Positions 46,696-56,263 of a stretch of 64,000 nucleotides of DNA are shown here, piece by piece (the first letter of the stretch is position 1; the number at the start of each line of letters is the position of its first letter). The notes beneath the pieces are model-generated. The model did no database searches and was not told the origin of the DNA. It saw only the letters and a program-made list of their open reading frames with translations. Made by a program: the position numbers and the translations under genes. Origin of the DNA: Paraflavitalea sp. CAU 1676 (lineage in GTDB: Bacteria > Bacteroidota > Bacteroidia > Chitinophagales > Chitinophagaceae); contig NZ_JARHUJ010000002.1 of NCBI RefSeq assembly GCF_029223285.1, positions 930,001 through 994,000 on the forward strand. The letters run 5' to 3'.

Positions 46696-49600
46696 TCATC
46701 TCCTTATAAGTTTTAATGCAGCCTTTCGGTCGCTGCTGGTGAGTTGTAACATATACACACCCGACTTCATCGCTTCCCGCGAAAAGTCCAGCGGCAGGGT
46801 TCTCCGGCCCCTTCGACCTGCTGCCGGCAAGATGCCTTTCTTCAACAACACGCCGGATGGTGATAGCAGATCATAAGACACCTGATCGCTCATGGTGGAT
46901 GGCAGGGTTACATTGAACATACCATTCACAGAGGGGTTCGGATAAGCCCGCGGGAACCCTTGATTGAGCGCGTTGTCGACGCTATCCAGCGTATTGATGA
47001 TGCCTGGTGTTGATAGTCCTGGTACTACGGTGAGCGCCGGATTCCGGTACACTTCGATCGCAGACAACGTCGGTTTGTTGACACCACCATCACTGAGCAG
47101 TGAACTGAATGTGATATTGAGGGTGCCATCCGTAATGGTCTTCGAGAAGACCTCTGCGGTTGCGTTGTTGGCGCCGGCCTTTTTGAAAATATCGAAATTG
47201 TCCTTGACCAGCACGCCTTCTATGAATATATCAAATACCCGGCTGCCAACCGTGTTGAAATTGACCTCGGCGAAATACAGGTTGACGGTATAACTGCCGC
47301 TGGAAACCGGGAATGCGTAGCTGAAACTACTATTCACCGCAGTGGTACTGCGTTGGTCCTGGAACATGGCATCGGCGCTGGTTCCACCGATGGGGTTGGT
47401 GCTGGTGACTGTAAAGCCCGGCACCGGAGAAAACAGGTTGTCGGCTGAAAAAGTGCCGATAGCATTAGTAACCTGTGGACCACCCGAATTGATGCGGTAC
47501 ACAAAACCAGGACTGGTAGAAGCCACCACGTTCACCGTAACCTGATCGCCCACACTGGCTGCCCCCAGGTTGTCGGTAACGATCAGCTGGAACACCGATA
47601 CACCCTGGGTGAGACCTGTAATATTGGTAGTGGCACTGGAAGGCGTCGCGATGGTGCCGCTGCCGGAGATCTTGGTCCATGCATAGCCAGCCACGGTTCC
47701 GTCCGCATCGGTGCCCGAACCAATCAGGGTAGTTGTAGTAGCTGGCGCAGTAACTTCCTTATCGGCCCCTGCATTGGCTACCGGCGGTTGATTGCCCGTG
47801 CCGGAAGTAAGTATCTCGATCGCGGAGATCTTGGGCCTGTCTACACCGCCATCACTCAGTTGGGCACTGAAGAGAATGTTCAGCGTACCGTCCGATACGA
47901 TCGCGTTGAAGGTTTCCGTGGTAGCGGTGAAAGCACCTACCTTTTTGAAGATATCATAGTTATCGAGCACCTTGACTCCTTCCAGGCTTACATCGAACAG
48001 GCGGTTGCCGACGGCTGTCCAGTATAGCTCTGCAAAATGCAGCTTGACCGTATACGTGCCGTTGGCGACCGGGAAGGCATAACTAAACGTACCGTTATCG
48101 GTGGAGCTGCTCCGTTCTGTCTGGTAGATGGCATCGTCGGTAGTACCGGCAATGGCATTGGTGACGGAATAAGTAAAGCCGGGTGACGGCGCGAAGTAAT
48201 TATCGGCTGCAAAGGTGCCAATGGAATTGGTAACCTGCGGGCCACCCGCATTGATGCGGTACACAACACCAGGGCCGGTAGCCGGGTTGACGGTAACCGT
48301 AACCTGGTCGGCCACACTATTGGCGCCCAGGTTGTCGGTAACGATCAATTGGAATACCGATACCCCTTGCGTGAGCCCGGTGATATTGGTAGTAGCGCTC
48401 GTGGGTGACTCGATATTGCCGCTGCCGGATACCTTCGTCCAGGTATAACCAGTCACGGTTCCGTCCCCATCCGTGCCACTACCGGTTAAGGTAGTGCTGG
48501 TGGCGGGCAGGGTAACCACCTTATCGGCGCCTGCGTTGGCGACCGGTGGCTGATTGGCGGATCCGGTGCTGAGTATCTCGATGGCCGAGATCTTTGGCCG
48601 GTCGGCTCCACCATCACTCAACAGTGCACTGAAGAGGATATTGAGGGTACCATCGGTAACATTCAAATTAAACGTTTCGGTAGTGGCATTGAAAGCGCCT
48701 GCTTTTTGGAAGATATCATAGTTATCCAGCACCTTGGTGCCTTCGATGCTCACATCGAACAGGCGGTTGCCTGGCGCCGACCAGTAGATCTCGGCAAAAT
48801 GCAATACCACGGTGTACGCACCATTGCTTACCGGGAAGGCATAACTGAAGGTGCCATTATCGGTAGCCGAGCTGCGCTCGGTTTGGTACAACGCATCGTT
48901 GGTGGTGCCGCCAATGGCATTGGTAACTGAATAAGTATAGCCGGGCGATGGAGAGAAGTAGTTATCGGCGGCAAAAGTGCCAATAGTAGTACTAAGCTGC
49001 GGACCGCCGGCATTGATGCGGTATACAGGCGTAGTGGTACCCGGCGGGTTCACTGTAATGGTTACCTGGTCGGCTGTGCTTGTTGCGCCGAGGTTGTCAG
49101 TAACCACCAGCTGGAATACGGAGGAACCCTGCGCCAGCCCGGTAATAGTGGTAGTGGCACTGGAAGGAGTGGTGATGGAGCCACTGCCCGACAGTTTAGT
49201 CCAGGCATAGCTAACCACTGTACCATCGGCATCTGTGCCACTACCGGTGAGGGTTACGTTGTTGGCAGGCGCAACGATCGTTTGGTCAGGTCCTGCGTTG
49301 GCGACCGGCGGCGAATTGGATGGCGATGCATCGTTGACACCAGAAGCCCACAGTATAATCCGTTGTGCAAATATTTTATTTTCGACCTCACTCAGGTTAG
49401 TGCCTGATCCGCCATTCCAGAATGTGTTGCGGTCGAAGTAACCGAATACCCGTCCCTGCCCGATCTTGGCCACAGACATCGCCGCATCGGCCGGCGTGAT
49501 TGCCCCATCGAGTGGGTTCAGGACTGCACAACACGACGGAATGAAGGCCAGGATGGTGGCTGGCAGGCTGGTGCGAACGGCACTTACCCCTTCAGCTTTG

Positions 49601-52600
49601 ATGGTGACGCCGCCATTCTTATTGAACTTGTTGATATAATGATCCACATTCCATTGGTTAAGGGTAAGCGTGACTGTTCCGTTATCCCGCATGAACTGCA
49701 TGCCGAACTGTTGCGTAAGGTCATTATCGCTCAATAAACCAGCGGTACTACTGAAACCTCCGTTCTGCGCGCCAAAGTCTCCATCGGACCAGGCCACGAG
49801 GCCGCCTCCTGCATTGACCCAGGTAGCAACGGCTGCCTGTTCTGCAGCGGTGAACCTACGGTTGTTGGAAGCGAGTATCAGTACCTTGTATTGGTTTAGC
49901 AGGGTAGCATTGAGGGTAACGCTGGCATCCAGCGCCTGAGACGGTACAAACCCAACTTCCTGCAGGGCCGTATTGAACTGCGACATGCCGGTGCTGGTAA
50001 CGTCGGTAAGTTTCATATCAACTACTCCGGGCGGCATACTACCATAGAGGTACAGCACTTTCGGATTGGAGAGCGCTACGGTTACTGAAATATTCAGCGT
50101 AGCATTCGGATAACCGGGTGCCGTGGCCGTTACAACTGCCGTATAAGTGCCGGCGGCCAGGCTGGTCGCATTTACCGTGATCCTGATCTCGGTACCACCC
50201 AGCAGATCGATGTTGCCGGAAGTTGGTGTTACGGTGAGCCAGGCTGGTAACCCACTGGTGTTGATCGTAAAGGCGGGTGAGCCGCTGAGCGTCCAGAGCA
50301 GCACATCTTTATTAGTGGTGCTGCCAGTGGCTACAGAGAGGTTGAGGGACGTGGGCAGGAACCCGATCTTTAGATTGGGTATCCTGGTAATGCCTCTCTT
50401 ACGGGTCGTTGTTTGCGGAGTGCAGCAATCATTCAAACCACCGTTCGATACGATCAGCTCGGTACCGATCACTTCTGCGGCCGGTCCGAAGAGGGTAACA
50501 CCTGTTGGCAGGGGTACATCTTCGGTCCAGGTATCGGTGGCAGGATCGTACACGGTTACATTGGCGAGGATATTATTATCGGCTCCGCTGCGGCCGCCGA
50601 TCAGGTACACTTTGCCTTCCAGCACGAAGGTGGCAGGCTCGCTGTGTGAACGTACATATGGCATGTCGTTCAACCGGGTCCAGGTATCGGTAGAAGGATC
50701 GTATACATGAACATACTTAACATCCTGGTAGGGACCATCGTGGCCAGTTTGCCCACCGAAGGTATAGATCTTCCCGGCTACGCAGGCGGAAGCGAAATGA
50801 CAACGGGGGAGGGGGGCCGCTGCCGCGTTGATCCAGCCTGCAGCGGTATTGTTAAGGTCCAATACATAATGGGCAGTGGCGCCGGTTTGACGGTCTTCGA
50901 GTAAACCGCCAAAGGAATGCAGCTTCTTACCAACACGCACCAGTGCATTTCCTCCGCTCTTAGCCGGCAGGTTGGGCCCGGTACTCCAGGTATTGGTGGT
51001 GATATTGTAGATCTGCAGCAGGTTACTGTTGGGGTCGCCCACGAGGCCACCCAGGAAGCCACCGGATACATACACTTTGTCTCCATCCTGTGTAATACCT
51101 GCGTGCGTTACCGGGAATGGCATATCTGCGAGGTAAGTCCAGTTGTTGGCAACCGGATCGTATACTTCTACTTTAGGAGTGGTGTGTACCTGTGGATTAT
51201 CGAAGCCGGAGAACACGTACATTTTATTGTTGTACATGATACTATACCCAACCCATTTGGGCGTATTGGAAGGGGCTACCGTGATCCAGGTGGTACTCGG
51301 CGGATCAGCCGTTACGTTGACAAAATCCCAACTGGCCGTGAAGGCCGGGCCGTCTGTTGAAGTAGCGATGATACCTACCGCTAATGCAGCAGCGCCCTGC
51401 AATACACTCAGCAACTGACCGCTTACGGTAACCGGCGTGCCCACGTTAACGGGTGTGCCGCCGTCCTTGGCATATTTAGCCTGTACGGTGCCGGTGAGCG
51501 GATTTACGGAGAGATAGAGATCGAGGGTAGAAACGCCTGTCATACCGCCAACGATACTATACTGGCTGGTTACCGGCACATCGCTGTTCTCGGTCACCAC
51601 TTGTATGCCCGGCGAACTGCCATTGGCATTGAGCACGACCTTGAGGTAATTGCTTTGATCGCCGGTGCCGATAAAGATGCCCTGTGATTGTTTATTGACG
51701 GGGTTTTGGTTGTTGAAGAAAGGACCAGTGAGCCGTGCATTGACGGTAAAGGGACCGGTATTGGTATTGACCTTTACTCCAAACTGGAAGGCATATTGCT
51801 GGTTGTTCGTGGTGCCCAATGCATCGGTGGGCGGTACCGAAACAACAGACAGTACGCCTACAGCGCCTCCTGCGATGAGGTTGTTGGGATTGAAGGTATT
51901 GAGGTAATTGTTGTTGGGTTGCTTATTGCTCATGAGGCCGGTGAAACCGAGACCGAAGAATCCTGTTCCCGGATTGTTGTTCAGCAAAGGATAGTTGACC
52001 GGCAGGTTGGTGGACAATCCATTATTGGCGTCGATGGGGAAATAGTCGGTATTGTCGGCGATGCCATCATTGTCATCGTCAGTATCGTTGAGGTCCGACA
52101 CCAGATCATGGTCATTGTCGTTGGGGCGGCTGGAAGCCGAGCACGGGCTGGTACCATTGTCTACTTCATCAGCGTTGGTATAGCCATCGGCATCATCATC
52201 CTGGTTATTGTACAGGCCGCTGCAGGTCACCATGTCCTGCGGTTCGAAGATGGTGATGGCATTGGACCCGTAAGTGGCGGCCCAAACAGTGCCGGGAAAA
52301 ATATCGTTGTCGCCCTGCGCTGTAATGTCGAGGGGAATCGATCCAAAACCGGACGCGAAAGCTGTTTCCTGGTTGAGCTTATTGCTGGCTGATTTAGCAT
52401 TAGTGACATCCGTACCCGCCGTATTGAAGGATATCTTCCAGATACTTCCTTCATATCCGCAGGCCAGGATACTTCCCTTGAGCACATTGTTGAAATTGGA
52501 GGCGGTATATTCTGCCAAGCCATTGGTGGAGTTGGCAAAGGTGAGTATAGCACCGGAAGCGCTGCTGCCCGGTGATAAGTAATCGCCTTCTACGGGATTG

Positions 52601-53856
52601 GCAACGGGCACCGGCGGCCAGTCGGCTGGCAGGGGATTGCCACCGGAAGTACTGGTGCGCCATACACCGGTGGTGCCATTGTGGGTAAAGAGCCCCGCAC
52701 CGGATGGGTTGGCGCGGATAGGGGTGGGGTGCCCTCCGTAATAAGAGCCTGGCGTGTAGGTGGCCAGGTTACCGATATAATGTAAGTTATCGAGGTTGTT
52801 GACCTGTCCTTCATTGACGCCGGGGCCGGTAGAACCGGGCTCGCCCGGTACATAGTTATTGGTAGCATTACCGGCGGGACCTTCATTGGCCGGGTAACCG
52901 CCCCAGCCCTGGTTGGAACCGTTGTCGATGGTATAGATCCTGCCGGCTTTGCCGGGTGTTTTGGTGATGACCAGGTCATACGCATTGCGAAAGCCCGGTG
53001 AGAAGATCTTCACAGGTCCACCAGTTACGATCTTCGCCTGGTTCAAACCGTCATTACCCCCAAATGGGTCATTCACATCTTTACCAGCTGTGTTGGTACG
53101 GGTGGGGTCATCCACAGTAGGCAGGTCATATTTAAAAGCAGTGTTACCGCTTCCTTGTGTAGGCAGTGCGTTGATGGCGTTGAGGTTTATGGAAAGAATA
53201 GCGGCGGAAAGCGCATATTCATTGGTATAGGCGAAATTGATGGAAGGCGAGCCGGCATTGGTGATACCACCTACCGCCAGGTAGAGTGTATTGGTGGCAT
53301 CATCGATCTGCATACCGTTGGTGGAGTGGTTCTCTTCCGACCGGGGCAGGCCCCGTACCAGGTCGGTCTTGACCCAGGCGGCACCGTTCCATACGAGCAT
53401 GGAAAGGATCCCCGAATTGGTATCGAGGTTAAGGTCGCCTTCGGGCCCGCCGATGCGGCTATCGCTGGAGGTAACATAGATAATAGGTTGAGCAGCTGTA
53501 CCTTTTACGAGGATACTGGTTACCTGCCGGGTATTGACCGATGGCGCCAGGGTTCCATCGTCGTTGTGATTGGGTATCTGGTTAATGTGGGTGATCGTCT
53601 CCGTGGCAGTAACGGCATAGTGGTTGGCTGATTGCCGAACGACGGTAAAGATCTTGATGATGCCGTTTTGCTGGGATACGTACAGGCGCCCATCGGGCCC
53701 AAATTGCAGAGAAGTAGGATTGGTGAGTGCCGCGCCAGCAAGGCCGCTGGGGGAAAAATTGAATTGGGCAGTAGTTTTCAGCGGAGAACAAATGATCGCC
53801 AGTAATACGGATAATACGAGCGACAATCCCATTCCTGAATGGTAGACATGTTTCAT
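46696..53856 (-). CDS. 2386-residue secreted multidomain protein with T9SS sorting domain
   Basis: Signal peptide ~1-31. Domains in order: sorbosone/PQQ-dehydrogenase-like beta-propeller (~35-540), thrombospondin-3-like acidic repeats (~550-610, DADGYTNADEVDNG), a lectin-like sandwich (~615-845), kelch propeller (~855-1150), a BACON-like Ig domain (~1160-1262), a glutamine-amidotransferase-like domain (~1264-1505), three tandem PKD-like plus malectin units (~1510-2272), and a C-terminal type A sorting domain (~2304-2386, YPNPSVNG, ending KLIRR). It should be exported through T9SS and bind or act on surface glycan. Transcribed with the downstream lyase from the conserved promoter at 54006. Confidence 0.85.
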   Translation of the reverse strand: MKHVYHSGMGLSLVLSVLLAIICSPLKTTAQFNFSPSGLAGAALTNPTSLQFGPDGRLYVSQQNGIIKIFTVVRQSANHYAVTATETITHINQIPNHNDDGTLAPSVNTRQVTSILVKGTAAQPIIYVTSSDSRIGGPEGDLNLDTNSGILSMLVWNGAAWVKTDLVRGLPRSEENHSTNGMQIDDATNTLYLAVGGITNAGSPSINFAYTNEYALSAAILSINLNAINALPTQGSGNTAFKYDLPTVDDPTRTNTAGKDVNDPFGGNDGLNQAKIVTGGPVKIFSPGFRNAYDLVITKTPGKAGRIYTIDNGSNQGWGGYPANEGPAGNATNNYVPGEPGSTGPGVNEGQVNNLDNLHYIGNLATYTPGSYYGGHPTPIRANPSGAGLFTHNGTTGVWRTSTSGGNPLPADWPPVPVANPVEGDYLSPGSSASGAILTFANSTNGLAEYTASNFNNVLKGSILACGYEGSIWKISFNTAGTDVTNAKSASNKLNQETAFASGFGSIPLDITAQGDNDIFPGTVWAATYGSNAITIFEPQDMVTCSGLYNNQDDDADGYTNADEVDNGTSPCSASSRPNDNDHDLVSDLNDTDDDNDGIADNTDYFPIDANNGLSTNLPVNYPLLNNNPGTGFFGLGFTGLMSNKQPNNNYLNTFNPNNLIAGGAVGVLSVVSVPPTDALGTTNNQQYAFQFGVKVNTNTGPFTVNARLTGPFFNNQNPVNKQSQGIFIGTGDQSNYLKVVLNANGSSPGIQVVTENSDVPVTSQYSIVGGMTGVSTLDLYLSVNPLTGTVQAKYAKDGGTPVNVGTPVTVSGQLLSVLQGAAALAVGIIATSTDGPAFTASWDFVNVTADPPSTTWITVAPSNTPKWVGYSIMYNNKMYVFSGFDNPQVHTTPKVEVYDPVANNWTYLADMPFPVTHAGITQDGDKVYVSGGFLGGLVGDPNSNLLQIYNITTNTWSTGPNLPAKSGGNALVRVGKKLHSFGGLLEDRQTGATAHYVLDLNNTAAGWINAAAAPLPRCHFASACVAGKIYTFGGQTGHDGPYQDVKYVHVYDPSTDTWTRLNDMPYVRSHSEPATFVLEGKVYLIGGRSGADNNILANVTVYDPATDTWTEDVPLPTGVTLFGPAAEVIGTELIVSNGGLNDCCTPQTTTRKRGITRIPNLKIGFLPTSLNLSVATGSTTNKDVLLWTLSGSPAFTINTSGLPAWLTVTPTSGNIDLLGGTEIRITVNATSLAAGTYTAVVTATAPGYPNATLNISVTVALSNPKVLYLYGSMPPGVVDMKLTDVTSTGMSQFNTALQEVGFVPSQALDASVTLNATLLNQYKVLILASNNRRFTAAEQAAVATWVNAGGGLVAWSDGDFGAQNGGFSSTAGLLSDNDLTQQFGMQFMRDNGTVTLTLNQWNVDHYINKFNKNGGVTIKAEGVSAVRTSLPATILAFIPSCCAVLNPLDGAITPADAAMSVAKIGQGRVFGYFDRNTFWNGGSGTNLSEVENKIFAQRIILWASGVNDASPSNSPPVANAGPDQTIVAPANNVTLTGSGTDADGTVVSYAWTKLSGSGSITTPSSATTTITGLAQGSSVFQLVVTDNLGATSTADQVTITVNPPGTTTPVYRINAGGPQLSTTIGTFAADNYFSPSPGYTYSVTNAIGGTTNDALYQTERSSATDNGTFSYAFPVSNGAYTVVLHFAEIYWSAPGNRLFDVSIEGTKVLDNYDIFQKAGAFNATTETFNLNVTDGTLNILFSALLSDGGADRPKISAIEILSTGSANQPPVANAGADKVVTLPATSTTLTGSGTDGDGTVTGYTWTKVSGSGNIESPTSATTNITGLTQGVSVFQLIVTDNLGANSVADQVTVTVNPATGPGVVYRINAGGPQVTNSIGTFAADNYFAPSPGFTYSVTNAIAGTTDDAIYQTERSSSTDNGTFSYAFPVANGTYTVKLHFAELYWTAVGNRLFDVSLEGVKVLDNYDIFKKVGAFTATTETFNAIVSDGTLNILFSAQLSDGGVDRPKISAIEILTSGTGNQPPVANAGADKEVTAPATTTTLIGSGTDADGTVAGYAWTKISGSGTIATPSSATTNITGLTQGVSVFQLIVTDNLGAASVGDQVTVNVVASTSPGFVYRINSGGPQVTNAIGTFSADNLFSPVPGFTVTSTNPIGGTSADAMFQDQRSTTAVNSSFSYAFPVSSGSYTVNLYFAEVNFNTVGSRVFDIFIEGVLVKDNFDIFKKAGANNATAEVFSKTITDGTLNITFSSLLSDGGVNKPTLSAIEVYRNPALTVVPGLSTPGIINTLDSVDNALNQGFPRAYPNPSVNGMFNVTLPSTMSDQVSYDLLSPSGVLLKKGILPAAGRRGRRTLPLDFSREAMKSGVYMLQLTSSDRKAALKLIRR
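47030..49325 (-). repeat. three tandem ~760-nt PKD-malectin repeats
   Basis: Three in-frame units of about 253 codons each begin with PPVANAG(P/A)D and contain YRINAGGPQ (third unit YRINSGGPQ) and FSYAFPV. They start near 49320, 48555 and 47798. Units are similar at nucleotide level, so recent duplication and possible copy-number variation are likely. Confidence 0.8.
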
Positions 53857-54005
53857 GAGGTCCTTTTTTTGTGGAGGTAAAAGGTAAAAACGTTAACAAC
53901 AAGCTTGTGTCATTAACAGCCTACAGGAATAGTGAAAGATGAGGATGGACATCGGATCTAGTGCCGGGAAGTATCGATGGGATGAGTTCGATAAGCGTAC
54001 AAATA

Positions 54006-54060
54006 AAAGTATACAAAATACAGGGTGTACAGATTGCCCAATTTTGCCCACAAGTGGGCA
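54006..54060 (-). promoter_or_regulatory. conserved operator/promoter of the giant-protein and lyase operon
   Basis: Read on the minus strand: TGCCCA-CTTG-TGGGCA palindrome (54060-54045), the 17-mer GTGGGCAAAATTGGGCA (54051-54035), a 19-nt spacer and TGTATACTTT (54015-54006). Identical 17-mer, spacing and 10-mer precede the exopolysaccharide operon (19632-19677). It lies ~150 nt before the giant-protein start. Confidence 0.7.
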
Positions 54061-54063
54061 CAA

Positions 54064-54092
54064 AAAAACCGGAACTTAACGTCCCGGCCTTT
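54064..54092 (-). terminator. rho-independent terminator of the CBM6-lyase gene
   Basis: On the minus strand CCGGGAC and GTTCCGG pair around GTTAA (one G-U), followed by seven T. It closes the gene at 54125 just before the conserved promoter. Confidence 0.7.
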
Positions 54093-54124
54093 TGATCTTG
54101 CCAGATATACCTTACAATTTTAAA

Positions 54125-55450
54125 TTACTGAGGAGAAACTTCATTGAGATTGGAATTTTTGTTACCAATTCTAACTTCATCATAATATAATACACGCTTG
54201 TTCTCGGGCGAGTAAGATGCCCAGCCATTCCAGCCCCACTTGTAGATACCGATCTTGAAGTAAGGATAGAACTTGTCATTGAAAGAGTTGGGACCATACT
54301 GGCTGTATACTTTCACTTTGTTCTTGAAGATCTCCAGGATACCATCGCTCTTGTAGGAGAACTTGATGTGAAATACCCAGTCGTTCCATTTCATTTTGTC
54401 AACCGGACCGAGGTCTACTTTCTTTTCACCATCTTTTGAATCGTTGGTGTTGACAGCAGCGGCAGCCCACAGGATCTGTACATAGTAGCGGCCGTTCTCG
54501 ATACCGAATGAAATGGGCGGTGAGCGCCAGTTTTCGCCCAGGTCCCAATCGGGAACTTCATGCCATTGGGCGATCTTTTCTGCGAGCGGGTCAGTTACGA
54601 AATCGCCGGGCAGGTAGTTGCTGAAGCCAAACCACTTTTCCTGTTCAGCATCGCTGCTTTGGCGGATCTCCGCACGCACATACTTGTTGTAATTGATCAC
54701 ATCGTCCTTGGTGAATTCGAACCTGGCAGCGTACTTGCCTTTTCTGGCCGGTACTTCGCTGCTGATCTGCAGCGCTGAAGAGCGGCAGATCTCCTTAATC
54801 CATTTGTTGAAGTCGGACGCGTCTTCAAAAGAGGAATAAAGGGCCACGTTGGCACCAGTAGATGGTGCTGTGGGTGTGGTTGGAGTGGTTGGTGTGGTTG
54901 GATTGGTGGTAGTGGGAGGCACCGTTGTGGCCACCCCGCCCGACAATTCAAACCAATTGAAATTCCAACCTGCGGTCAGCGCAACAATGCGCAGGGTTTG
55001 TTTACCAGCTGGCAAGCTGATCGTTGCGCTACCTGTAGCGTAGATCTGACCGCCTGCTGTTACTGGCAATGTTACTGTTGCCAGAACGGTTCCGTCCGCT
55101 TTTTGAACCCGGAGCTTTCCGCCGGGGCCAGCAACCCTGAAACTGATCGTCTGGCTTCCGGCCGCGGCGGGCGTGATGGAATAATCCATCCAGTCATTGA
55201 CGTGGATGTAGCCCACGTTTTTACCGCCTTCCCGGCAGTCTTCCGTTTGTACACCGCTCATGCCACTGTAGCTCTCAGCTTCAATGCGCATGGCTGCGAC
55301 CCTGGCGGAAGTGGTAACAGCTTCGGTAGCTGTTGTAACCTCATTAGCTTGTGAAAGATCTGCTGTCGAATCAAGATCGTTTTTGGCACAAGACACGAAT
55401 TGGATAGCTGCAGTAAGTCCTGCAAGGTACAAGAGACTTTTAGTTTTCAT
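54125..55450 (-). CDS. lipoprotein with CBM6 and polysaccharide lyase domains
   Basis: A 441-residue protein from the ATG at 55450, chosen for its lipoprotein leader (QFVSC, Cys21); the frame extends 45 codons upstream without support. Residues ~52-170 form a CBM6-like carbohydrate-binding domain (RIEAESYSGMSGVQTE, GWNFNWFELSGG). A Pro/Thr-rich linker (~178-200) follows. Residues ~205-441 are a lyase domain nearly parallel to the protein encoded at 45855 (WFGFSNYLP, AQWHEVPDWDLGENW, YFKIGIYKWGW). It is likely a cell-surface lyase for a uronic-acid glycan, possibly the polymer made by the adjacent operon. Confidence 0.87.
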   Translation of the reverse strand: MKTKSLLYLAGLTAAIQFVSCAKNDLDSTADLSQANEVTTATEAVTTSARVAAMRIEAESYSGMSGVQTEDCREGGKNVGYIHVNDWMDYSITPAAAGSQTISFRVAGPGGKLRVQKADGTVLATVTLPVTAGGQIYATGSATISLPAGKQTLRIVALTAGWNFNWFELSGGVATTVPPTTTNPTTPTTPTTPTAPSTGANVALYSSFEDASDFNKWIKEICRSSALQISSEVPARKGKYAARFEFTKDDVINYNKYVRAEIRQSSDAEQEKWFGFSNYLPGDFVTDPLAEKIAQWHEVPDWDLGENWRSPPISFGIENGRYYVQILWAAAAVNTNDSKDGEKKVDLGPVDKMKWNDWVFHIKFSYKSDGILEIFKNKVKVYSQYGPNSFNDKFYPYFKIGIYKWGWNGWASYSPENKRVLYYDEVRIGNKNSNLNEVSPQ

Positions 55451-55481
55451 TATTGGATTACTTTTTTTTAATACATGTCCG

Positions 55482-55516
55482 TAAACATATATCTGGCGAC
55501 GCACACAGTAACCAAT
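55482..55516 (-). promoter_or_regulatory. candidate promoter of the CBM6-lyase gene
   Basis: On the minus strand TTGG (55515-55512) and TATGTTTA (55489-55482) lie 26 nt apart start to start, matching the Bacteroidota -33/-7 spacing; the -7 box matches TAnnTTTG at 7 of 8 positions. The expected start of transcription is about 25 nt before the ATG at 55450. Confidence 0.4.
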
Positions 55517-55984
55517 GCTGTGCCAACACTGGATTTCGGCGGAAGAAACAATAACCGTGTAAGTTTTTCTTTTGCCCGAATACAATAAGCGTATATTCCT
55601 TTCAGATAGCCAGCAAAACCGCTATAGTACTGGCTTCTGGCTCATCTCTTAAATACAAGCAGATTATTAGACAGGCTAAGTAAATACCTATAAACCAAGG
55701 TATATCTCTGTATTGAATGGCTAGCCTCCACCTACAGGCAGCTACAGATATGCTGCAGGATCACGATATACAAAACTCAGTATACAATTAAAAGTACTCT
55801 ACCGGTCGAGTAGAATATCAGGCCTGCGAGATACCTGTCGGGCATGGTTTCCATGAGTTTCATTCATCATAGGTTGCATCATGAAGTCGTTTGAGAAACG
55901 TACAGGTACTATCCATTGTTATTAGTTGCAGCGGACATTTTTTTAACCCGGCACGACATGCATGGTGAAGATTATAGGGAGAAT

Positions 55985-56055
55985 TAGCTGTATCAGACAT
56001 TTTCGGGCGAACGCCTTTTCAACGCTAGCTGTATCCGACACGCTGCCGGATACAG
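55985..56055. repeat. inverted repeat with direct repeats
   Basis: CTGTATCCG (56029-56037) and CGGATACAG (56047-56055) pair perfectly with a 9-nt spacer. AGCTGTATC(A/C)GACA occurs at 55985 and again at 56027. There is no T-run after it, so it is more likely a protein-binding site than a terminator. Confidence 0.45.
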
Positions 56056-56263
56056 TGTATCACCCAATAGCTCATTTGAGGTACGACTTGTATTACCCTG
56101 TAAATCATCTGTTTCTAAAATGGGTATAATCACTCTTTTTTATCTCGGTATAAGCACCGAATTTTTAACGCTCGAAAAGGCCACACTGCATCCGGTGAAG
56201 AGCATTCGACGGTGGTAAAAGATTTGTGTAGTTTTAACACTTCCAACACAATAATCACATTGT

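Larger units (their letters stand above)
55451..56263. other. 813-nt intergenic region
   Basis: AT-rich divergent gap without a credible gene. It includes a promoter candidate for the CBM6-lyase gene, and a structured segment at 55985-56055 with a repeated AGCTGTATC.GACA core and a perfect 9-bp inverted repeat. The remainder shows nothing that I can name. Confidence 0.5.

Noticed and set aside
47030-49325. Direct repeats considered as CRISPR or mobile element copies
   Set aside because: They are ~760 nt, in frame and encode PKD-malectin domains, so they are domain duplications.
51688-52392. 234-codon + strand frame inside the giant gene
   Set aside because: Low-complexity Val/Ile/Gly translation that mirrors the repeated codons of the real minus-strand protein.
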